Source of the DNA: Methylovirgula sp.
GTDB taxonomy: Bacteria > Pseudomonadota > Alphaproteobacteria > Rhizobiales > Beijerinckiaceae
Direction: 5' to 3'
Assembly: GCA_030044485.1 (NCBI GenBank)
Contig: JASHVQ010000154.1
Coordinates: 1 to 8,656 of the forward strand
DNA: 8,656 nt
Position numbers and translations under genes: made by a program. A model generated the notes under the pieces. The model had not been told where the DNA came from and made no database searches. It worked only from the letters and a program-made list of their open reading frames with translations. Below are positions 1 through 4,822 of this stretch, one piece after another; the stretch's first letter is position 1; each line of letters begins with the position of its first letter.

Positions 1-283
1 CCGAAAGCGTGCCTTGACCGAGTTCTCTTTCGAGGATCGCCCGCAAGCCGCGCAGGATGGGCTGGTCGGCCTTCTGCATTGCGCTTACGACGATGCGCCG
101 TTCATAGGGCTGCGCGTCCTCGCCGAAGTCTTTGACGATGCGGGCGGCGAAGGCGCCGACCGAGACGCCACGCTCGTCGGCGGCATCCTTGACCCACGAG
201 GCGAAAGACGCACCCAGCGATTCGACGGCCGCCTGCGCGACCCTCTCGTTCGAACAGGTGTGGACGATCTCGTCGATCAACAC
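1..283 (-). CDS. Unrecognised small protein, 5' part only (cut by window start)
   Basis: An open frame starts at GTG (283-281) and runs off the left edge after 94 codons without a stop. The start is chosen because AGGAGG (295-290) lies 6 bases upstream, a near-ideal ribosome site. The next codon, TTG, could also initiate. The product begins (M)LIDEIVHTCSNERVAQAAV and continues with helix-prone, charged sequence: SFASWVKDAADERGVSVGAF, then PYERRIVVSAMQKADQPILR. I see no signal peptide, membrane segment, metal-binding cluster or catalytic motif. It looks like a small soluble, mostly helical protein. I do not recognise the family and assign no function. It is divergent from the aldolase gene, with a long non-coding stretch between them. 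The strong ribosome site and uninterrupted frame make it credible as a gene; its full length is unknown. Confidence 0.72.
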   Translation of the reverse strand, partial: MLIDEIVHTCSNERVAQAAVESLGASFASWVKDAADERGVSVGAFAARIVKDFGEDAQPYERRIVVSAMQKADQPILRGLRAILERELGQGTLS

Positions 284-289
284 GGGAAG

Positions 290-295
290 CCTCCT
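290..295 (-). promoter_or_regulatory. Ribosome binding site of the small minus-strand gene
   Basis: AGGAGG on the minus strand, 6 bases before GTG at 283. It fixes the start of a gene that otherwise has no recognisable homology. The site is flanked by GAAG and CTTC (minus strand, about 303-300 and 289-286 by eye), which could form a weak 4-bp hairpin with the site in its loop. That pairing is too short to claim as regulation. Confidence 0.7.
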
Positions 296-377
296 TTAAC
301 TTCGGCAAGATCGATTTTGGAATGCGCCTCGGCGTCAGTCCGAAACCCGGTCCCGCCAACCCGCGACTGTGTCTTGA

Positions 378-406
378 AGTCTGTGTCGTGCTTCGAGACT
401 AAGCAC
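378..406. other. Possible H-type RNA pseudoknot or hairpin
   Basis: GTGCTT (388-393) can pair with AAGCAC (401-406) around a 7-base loop (CGAGACT). The AGACT of that loop (396-400) is complementary to AGTCT at 378-382, so the two pairings together would make an H-type pseudoknot. The arrangement is possible on either strand. On the minus strand it would lie about 95 bases upstream of the small gene's GTG start, within its likely leader. The second stem is only 5 bp and has no linker on one side, so chance is a real alternative. Confidence 0.3.
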
Positions 407-420
407 CCGGCACTGGCAAA

Positions 421-452
421 TAATGACCGCGGAACCAGGCTTTCTAATGACC
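421..452. repeat. Direct repeat TAATGACC, two copies 24 bases apart
   Basis: TAATGACC occurs at 421-428 and again at 445-452 in the AT-richer part of the divergent region. Two same-orientation copies at this distance could be a binding site for a regulator, but no regulator gene is visible in the window. The repeat is short enough to arise by chance. Confidence 0.3.
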
Positions 453-470
453 ACAACGAGATTCTTTCTT

Positions 471-478
471 GTTGCAAC
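471..478. repeat. Perfect palindrome GTTGCAAC
   Basis: An 8-base perfect palindrome 19 bases from the second TAATGACC copy, in the same AT-richer section between the divergent genes. Its position is compatible with an operator half-site cluster. Its length is not significant on its own. Confidence 0.22.
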
Positions 479-683
479 GCCGCCTCTGTTACAAAATCGC
501 AATATGCGCGCAGCGCGCGGCGTCGCGAGATCGGCCTGCGGCCGGGCGCGCGCCTGCGTCCGTCGCCGACGTCGAAATCGCCCTCGCATGTTTCGTCGAA
601 ATTCTTGTGCGCCGCAAACCTGACGTCGCGAAACAACGACCGGCTCGACGCCGCACTCAAGATTTGTTGATGGAACTCTACGC

Positions 684-716
684 CGCGCTGCAAGTTCCGC
701 GCGCTTGTGCTTTTTT
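684..716 (+). terminator. Terminator-like hairpin followed by T6 in the aldolase leader
   Basis: CGCGC (684-688) can pair with GCGCG (699-703). Alternatively, a shifted stem (689-694 with 704-709, including two wobble pairs) ends one base before TTTTTT (711-716). Either form, with the T run, resembles a weak intrinsic terminator about 50 bases before the aldolase start. It could end a small RNA made from the divergent region or attenuate the aldolase. The stems are weak and compete with each other, so this is tentative. Confidence 0.22.
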
Positions 717-768
717 AGCTCCGCCGCCGATACGCGTCGCCAATTGCCGGATCCCGTGGGGCACTTCA

Positions 769-1506
769 ATGGACGAGAACGAGCTTCGCCAGTCCCTTGT
801 CGAGAAATGTCTCGAACTTGAACGATTGGGCATCAATCAGGGCATGGCCGGCAATCTGTCCGTGCGCAGGGGTGCTTACATGCTGATCACGCCGAGCGGC
901 GTCGCCTATGACAAAATGACCGGGGCGATGATCGCCCGTATGCCTATAGAAAAGGATTATGGCGCCTGGTCCGGGCCGCTTGCGCCTTCGAGCGAATGGC
1001 GCATGCATCTCGACATCCTGCGGGCGCGTCCCGACGTCGGCGCGGTCGTCCATACCCATGCCGTCTATGCGACCACGCTCTCGCTGTTTCAGCGGCCCAT
1101 CCCGGCGATCCACTACATGATCGCCGCCTTCGGGGGCCCGACCGTGCGCTGCACCCAATATGCACCTTACGGGACCAAGGAATTGTCGGATCTCGCCATC
1201 GAAGGCCTCGCCGACCGGCACGGCGTGCTGCTCGGCCAGCACGGCATGTTGGCGACGGGCCGCGACCTCAACGAAGCCATGTGGCGCGCGGTGGAACTTG
1301 AAACTCTCGCCAAAATGTATGTTTTGGCGCTCGGCATCGGCCGCCCGCTCGTCCTGTCGGACGACGAGGTCATGCGCACCGTAGAGCGCTTCAAATTCTA
1401 CGGCTATCAGCCGGAAAAGGCAGCCGTTTTTGAATTGACCGAGAAATCGGCGGCGGCCGGCAAGGGCGAACGCAGCAAAGGCAAGGCGAAGCTACGCCGC
1501 AAATAG
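769..1506 (+). CDS. Class II (zinc-dependent) aldolase, fuculose-phosphate aldolase/adducin family
   Basis: A 245-residue cytosolic protein. The family cleaves sugar 1-phosphates or related aldols to dihydroxyacetone phosphate or pyruvate plus an aldehyde, using Zn2+ to stabilise the enediolate. The key residues are in place: substrate-phosphate loop G28-N29-L30-S31, the T41-P-S-G segment, S74-S75-E76 (E76 as catalytic acid/base), zinc ligands H95 and H97 in VVHTHA, and H158 in LLGQHG. Length is slightly above the usual 210-230 because of a lysine/arginine-rich tail (about 227-245). The frame is open upstream to 469, but family homology begins at MDENELRQSL, so the ATG at 769 is taken. Its ribosome site is weak (GTGGGG). 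Substrate cannot be read from sequence: L-fuculose-1-P, a 5-deoxysugar phosphate or another aldol are all possible. Convergent with gloA, 7 bases between stops. Confidence 0.9.
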   Translation: MDENELRQSLVEKCLELERLGINQGMAGNLSVRRGAYMLITPSGVAYDKMTGAMIARMPIEKDYGAWSGPLAPSSEWRMHLDILRARPDVGAVVHTHAVYATTLSLFQRPIPAIHYMIAAFGGPTVRCTQYAPYGTKELSDLAIEGLADRHGVLLGQHGMLATGRDLNEAMWRAVELETLAKMYVLALGIGRPLVLSDDEVMRTVERFKFYGYQPEKAAVFELTEKSAAAGKGERSKGKAKLRRK

Positions 1507-1513
1507 AACCGCT

Positions 1514-1954
1514 TTACCAGGTTCCGCTGTTGGGCATCGACGCCCAAGGCTCCCGCGGGGTTCGGGCGCCGCCCTTCTGGAGAAGCTCGATCGAGATCTG
1601 ATCGGGGGAACGAATAAAAGCCATGTAGCCGTCGCGCGGCGGCCGGTTGATCGTCACCCCGGATTTCAGCAAGCTCTCGCAGGTGGCGTAAATATCGTCG
1701 ACGGCAAAGGCGAGATGGCCGAAATTGCGTCCGCCGCCATAGGCTTCCGGGTCCCAATTGTAGGTCAGTTCGAGGAGCGGGCGATGCGTGCGCTCGGCGG
1801 CCTCCGCGTCGCCCGGCGCGGCAAGATAGACGAGCGTGTAGCGGCCTTTCTCGCTTTCCGTCCGGTACATTTCGAGGAGACCCAATTTCCGGCAGTAGAA
1901 GTCCAGCGCCTTGTCGAGGTCGGCCACGCGGACCATCGTATGCAGATATTCCAT
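1514..1954 (-). CDS. gloA: Lactoylglutathione lyase (glyoxalase I), VOC superfamily
   Basis: A 146-residue cytosolic enzyme. Glyoxalase I converts the hemithioacetal of methylglyoxal and glutathione into S-lactoylglutathione, the first step of methylglyoxal detoxification. All four metal ligands of the E. coli type align: H5 (MEYLH), E62 (LELTYNW), H80 (NFGHLAF) and E123 (SIELLQ). The order is two VOC beta-alpha-beta-beta-beta modules, about 1-65 and 76-127. The loop before the last ligand ([15 protein letters not shown]) is a few residues shorter than in E. coli, and a C-terminal tail follows (128-146, ending SMPNSGTW). The ATG at 1954 is chosen over an in-frame ATG at 2005 because AGGAGG sits 4 bases before it (1964-1959) and homology begins there. 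Transcribed divergently from the CDF gene. Another VOC activity is possible, but the full ligand set and ELTYNW favour GloA. Confidence 0.87.
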   Translation of the reverse strand: MEYLHTMVRVADLDKALDFYCRKLGLLEMYRTESEKGRYTLVYLAAPGDAEAAERTHRPLLELTYNWDPEAYGGGRNFGHLAFAVDDIYATCESLLKSGVTINRPPRDGYMAFIRSPDQISIELLQKGGARTPREPWASMPNSGTW

Positions 1955-1983
1955 GTTGCCTCCTTCGCCGGCCTTGAGACCGC

Positions 1984-2035
1984 CTTGCCGGCCGGGTCGC
2001 GACACTGGTAAACCGCATCCCGCGCTACCGGCAAG
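1984..2035. repeat. Inverted repeat CTTGCCGG/CCGGCAAG in a divergent control region
   Basis: CTTGCCGG (1984-1991) and its exact reverse complement CCGGCAAG (2028-2035) flank a 36-base interior, filling most of the 101 bases between the gloA and CDF starts. Such an arrangement could be a pair of operator half-sites controlling both genes, or a stem at the base of a larger fold in the CDF leader. No clear sigma70 promoter could be placed. A weak TTGCCG-N17-TTACCA combination toward gloA overlaps the repeat. The eight-base match is perfect, but its function is inference. Confidence 0.35.
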
Positions 2036-2055
2036 ACATTCGCATCGGAGCGGCC

Positions 2056-3423
2056 ATGGACGCAGCGCAAAGCGCCAAGGAACATGCCGCGCTCGGCTCG
2101 ATCGCCGCGAGCGCGCTTTTGACGCTCGCCAAATTCGTGGCCGGGGTCATGTCCGGATCCTTGGCGCTGCTCTCCGAGGCCGGCCACAACTTCGCCGATA
2201 CCGGCATCACCGTCATTTCCTATTATGCGGTGCGCGTCGCCGGCAAACCCGCCGACGAGGAACATAATTACGGCCATGCCAAAGTCGAGACCCTGGCGGC
2301 CCTGGTCGAGACCGGCTTTCTCTTCGCGCTTTCGATCTTCATTCTCGTCGAGGCCGTGCATCGGTTGCAGAGACATGTCGAAATCGATGCCAATGCGCTG
2401 GCTTTCGGCGTGTTGATCGTCTCGATCATCGTCGATTTTTCACGCTCCATCGTCCTGTCGCGCATCGTCGCCGAGACCAAAAGCGACGCGCTGGCCGCCG
2501 ACGCGCTGCATTTCGCCTCCGACATATTCGGCTCGAGCGTCGCGCTGCTTGGGCTTTTGGCGGCGCGTCTCGGCTATCCGCAGGGCGATGCGCTCGCCGC
2601 GCTCGGTGTCGCTCTCTTCATCGCCGTCGTCGGCTACAGGCTCGGGCGGCGCACCGTCGACATGTTGATCGACGCGGCGCCCAAAGGGCTGGCGGCGCGA
2701 CTCGGTGCCATCGCCTCGCGTGTTCCGGGCGTCATCAAGGTGGAGAGCTTGAGATTGCGTCCGGCCGGCGCAAATGTGCTCGGCGATATCGACGTTTCGG
2801 TGCCGCGCACCTTGCCGCTCGAGAAGGTGGCGGCGATCAGGGAGGCGATCGACAAGGCGATTGCCGCCGTCTATCCCGACGTGACGCTTACCGTGACCAG
2901 CACGCCGGTTGCGCTCGACGACGAGAGTGTGCTCGAACGCATCTTGCTGATTGCCGCCAAACGCCGTGCAACCGTGCATAACGTCATCGTGCAGCAGGTG
3001 GCGGGGCGAACCTCGGTCAGTTTTGACGTCGAGATCGACGCCCGCATGCCGCTCGGTCAGGCGCACGCGCTGGTCTCAAGCCTCGAGTCCGACGCGCGCC
3101 AGGAACTCGGGCCCGACATCGAGGTCGAAACCCATATCGAGCCGCTCGAGCCGCGCCAATTACCCGGCAAGGACGCGCCGCAAGAAACGCGCGCCGCCAT
3201 CGCCGCCGCGCTTGCCAGATATGCGGCGGGCGGCATTGTCGAGATCCATAATGTGCGGGCGCGCGAGACGCCGGCCGGGCTTATCGTCAACTATCACTGC
3301 CGCGCCGATCCGAGGCGCAGCGTCGAAGCGGTGCATCAAGCGGTCGACGCGCTCGAGCTTAAACTCAAAGCGGATTTTCCGGCTATTTTGCGCATCGTCG
3401 GTCATGCTGAGCCTCTGGGCTAG
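2056..3423 (+). CDS. Cation diffusion facilitator (Zn2+-type efflux) with extended C-terminus
   Basis: A 455-residue inner-membrane metal/proton antiporter that exports divalent metal from the cytosol. Six membrane helices are visible at about 13-35, 40-60, 80-102, 112-133, 148-170 and 178-195. Both metal-site motifs are HxxxD: H44-D48 in helix 2 ([10 protein letters not shown]) and H152-D156 in helix 5 ([10 protein letters not shown]), the pattern of zinc/cobalt/cadmium members. The family signature HNYGHAKVE is at 70-78. The protein is much longer than the usual 290-330 residues. After one normal cytosolic domain (about 210-286) come two further segments (about 290-366 and 376-455) with the same helix-strand-helix-strand pattern; the last two end in THIEPLE and GHAEPLG. 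GGAG 5 bases before the ATG supports the start. The next gene begins 2 bases after the stop, suggesting coupled translation. The exact metal is not certain. Confidence 0.94.
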   Translation: MDAAQSAKEHAALGSIAASALLTLAKFVAGVMSGSLALLSEAGHNFADTGITVISYYAVRVAGKPADEEHNYGHAKVETLAALVETGFLFALSIFILVEAVHRLQRHVEIDANALAFGVLIVSIIVDFSRSIVLSRIVAETKSDALAADALHFASDIFGSSVALLGLLAARLGYPQGDALAALGVALFIAVVGYRLGRRTVDMLIDAAPKGLAARLGAIASRVPGVIKVESLRLRPAGANVLGDIDVSVPRTLPLEKVAAIREAIDKAIAAVYPDVTLTVTSTPVALDDESVLERILLIAAKRRATVHNVIVQQVAGRTSVSFDVEIDARMPLGQAHALVSSLESDARQELGPDIEVETHIEPLEPRQLPGKDAPQETRAAIAAALARYAAGGIVEIHNVRARETPAGLIVNYHCRADPRRSVEAVHQAVDALELKLKADFPAILRIVGHAEPLG

Positions 3424-3425
3424 CC

Positions 3426-4733
3426 ATGTTTCTCGAGCTTCTGCGCAGCCGTCGCTTCGCGCCGCTCTTCTGGTGCCAATTTCTCTCCGCCTTCAACGAC
3501 AATTTCGTGCGCAACATGCTCGCCATGCTGGTCCTCTTTCGCTTCGGCGGGAAGGACGCCGGCATGCTGATCACGCTGGCGATCGGCGTCTTTATTCTGC
3601 CGTCGATCTTTCTCTCGGCGCTGGGCGGCGAAATCGCCGACGCGCGCGACAAGGCGATGGTGGCCCGGCGGCTGAAGCTCGCCGAGGTTTTCGTGCAGAT
3701 GATCGCGGCGACCGGGCTTTGGCTCGCGTCGCTGCCCTTGCTTTACGCCGGGCTTTTCGGCCTCGGCGTCATCGCGACCCTGTTCGGCCCCGTGAAATAC
3801 GGGCTTCTGCCCGATCATCTGAAGCGCCATGAGCTGCTGGCCGGCAATGCGCTGGTCGAGACCGCGACTTTTCTTGCCATTCTCTTCGGCCTGATCGCCG
3901 GCGCGCTTTCCGCCAAGCAGAATATTCCGCCGCTGGCCGTCGCGCCGCAGCTGATGACGATTGCCTTGGCCTGCTATGCCACAAGCTACTTCATTCCGCC
4001 GACCGGGATCGGCGCGCCGGGATTGCGAATTCGAGCCGACATCCTTGCATCGACCTCGCAATTGCTCGGCGAGTTGCACACGGCGCCCTTTCTTTGGCGC
4101 AGCGCGCTTGCGCTCTCCTGGTTCTGGCTGACGGGGGCTGTCGCCATTTCGCTCGTTCCCGTGGCCGTGCGTCATGCGACGGCGGGCGGCATCGAGGTCG
4201 AGGCGGCGATCAGCGCGCTGTTCGCCGTCGGAATTGGCGCCGGCTCGCTGGCCGCGGCGCGGATCACCGGCGGACGGATAAGGCTCGAACCGGTGCCGCT
4301 CGCAGCCCTCGGCATGGGTTGCTTTCTGATTGCGCTCGGATGGGCGACGAATGCGACAGCCGCGCCTCTCGGCGCGGCAAATGCCAATGTGACGTTGTTC
4401 GAATTTTTCTCCAGCCCGAGAGGCGCGTTCATCGCTTTCGCCATCATAGGTCTCGCGGCGGCCGGCGGCTTCTTCACGGTGCCGCTCTTCGCCGCCGCGC
4501 AAGCGGTGTCGCCGCTCGAACGGCGCGCCCGCACCATCGCCGGCATCAACGTCCTGAACGCCGTCTTCATGGCGGCCGGCACGCTCGCCACCGCCTTGCT
4601 GCAGAGCCGACTCTTCGGATTTTCCGAACCCGCGCTTCTCGCGCTTCTCGGGCTCTTCAACTTTGGCGCCGCGGCTTATGTCGAAAGGCGGATTCTGCCG
4701 CTTGCGACGAGCGCCGACGCCGTACTGAATTGA
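3426..4733 (+). CDS. MFS transporter, LplT-like (lysophospholipid transporter family)
   Basis: A 435-residue inner-membrane protein with about 12 hydrophobic segments. Near the start CQFLSAFNDNFVRNML (17-32) matches the first-helix signature of the LplT group. FGPVKYGLLPD (120-130) with LAGNALVETATFLAILFG (138-155) corresponds to LplT's AKYGIL and ANGLMEASTIAAILLG. AAGGFFTVPLFAAAQ (345-359) corresponds to GGFFVVPLNALLQ in the second half. LplT flips lysophospholipids inward for reacylation by an acyltransferase/acyl-ACP synthetase (Aas), and in many bacteria this MFS unit is fused to Aas. Here it stands alone, with no acyltransferase in the window. The ATG at 3426 lies 2 bases after the CDF stop and has no good ribosome site, so it probably depends on read-through translation from that gene. 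Substrate is inferred from family only; a general MFS exporter remains possible. Confidence 0.88.
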   Translation: MFLELLRSRRFAPLFWCQFLSAFNDNFVRNMLAMLVLFRFGGKDAGMLITLAIGVFILPSIFLSALGGEIADARDKAMVARRLKLAEVFVQMIAATGLWLASLPLLYAGLFGLGVIATLFGPVKYGLLPDHLKRHELLAGNALVETATFLAILFGLIAGALSAKQNIPPLAVAPQLMTIALACYATSYFIPPTGIGAPGLRIRADILASTSQLLGELHTAPFLWRSALALSWFWLTGAVAISLVPVAVRHATAGGIEVEAAISALFAVGIGAGSLAAARITGGRIRLEPVPLAALGMGCFLIALGWATNATAAPLGAANANVTLFEFFSSPRGAFIAFAIIGLAAAGGFFTVPLFAAAQAVSPLERRARTIAGINVLNAVFMAAGTLATALLQSRLFGFSEPALLALLGLFNFGAAAYVERRILPLATSADAVLN

Positions 4734-4740
4734 GCCTTGT

Positions 4741-4768
4741 TTGCCTTGCGCCGCCAAACCCCTATGAT
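4741..4768 (+). promoter_or_regulatory. Candidate sigma70 promoter of pepN
   Basis: TTGCCT (4741-4746), a 16-base spacer and TATGAT (4763-4768) lie in the 89 bases between the MFS stop and pepN. The -10 differs from consensus at one base. Transcription would start near 4775 and give a leader of about 48 bases. The same TATGAT includes an ATG opening a 24-codon frame that overlaps the pepN start, so the match could also be incidental. Confidence 0.38.
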
Positions 4769-4822
4769 CCGTCCGGACCCGGGCGGACCCGCGTTCGCCG
4801 CGGCTCCATCCCCAAGGCCTGC

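Larger units (their letters stand above)
284..768. other. 485-base divergent region without a convincing gene
   Basis: This stretch separates the minus-strand small gene from the plus-strand aldolase. Open frames exist on both strands, including an upstream extension of the aldolase frame to 469. Their translations are arginine-rich or low in recognisable protein character, and none has a good ribosome site, so I read them as chance frames in GC-rich DNA. The part from about 411 to 505 is AT-richer than its surroundings and is the likeliest place for promoters of both genes, but I could not find a clear -35/-10 pair. From about 505 to 570 the sequence is extremely GC-rich, with GGCC/GCGCGC runs. 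Structured elements inside the region are listed separately. A small RNA or a long 5' leader on either strand is possible. Confidence 0.6.

Noticed and set aside
301..440. Cobalamin riboswitch suggested by B12-box-like bases (AGTCCGAAACCCGG, CCCGCCAACCCGCGACTG)
   Set aside because: The elements are in the wrong order and spacing for the conserved core. On the plus strand the required upstream half would fall inside the minus-strand gene. No cobalamin-related gene is adjacent.
469..768. An upstream extension of the aldolase frame
   Set aside because: The 100 extra residues resemble no aldolase N-terminus, and family similarity begins just after the ATG at 769.
1506..1524. GAACC/GGTTC inverted repeat at the aldolase-gloA junction as a bidirectional terminator
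   Set aside because: Only a 5-bp stem with a 9-base loop and no T run on either strand.
4094..4822. An upstream extension of the pepN frame into the MFS gene
   Set aside because: The translation before 4823 is a shadow of the MFS gene in another frame. PepN homology and the ribosome site place the start at 4823.
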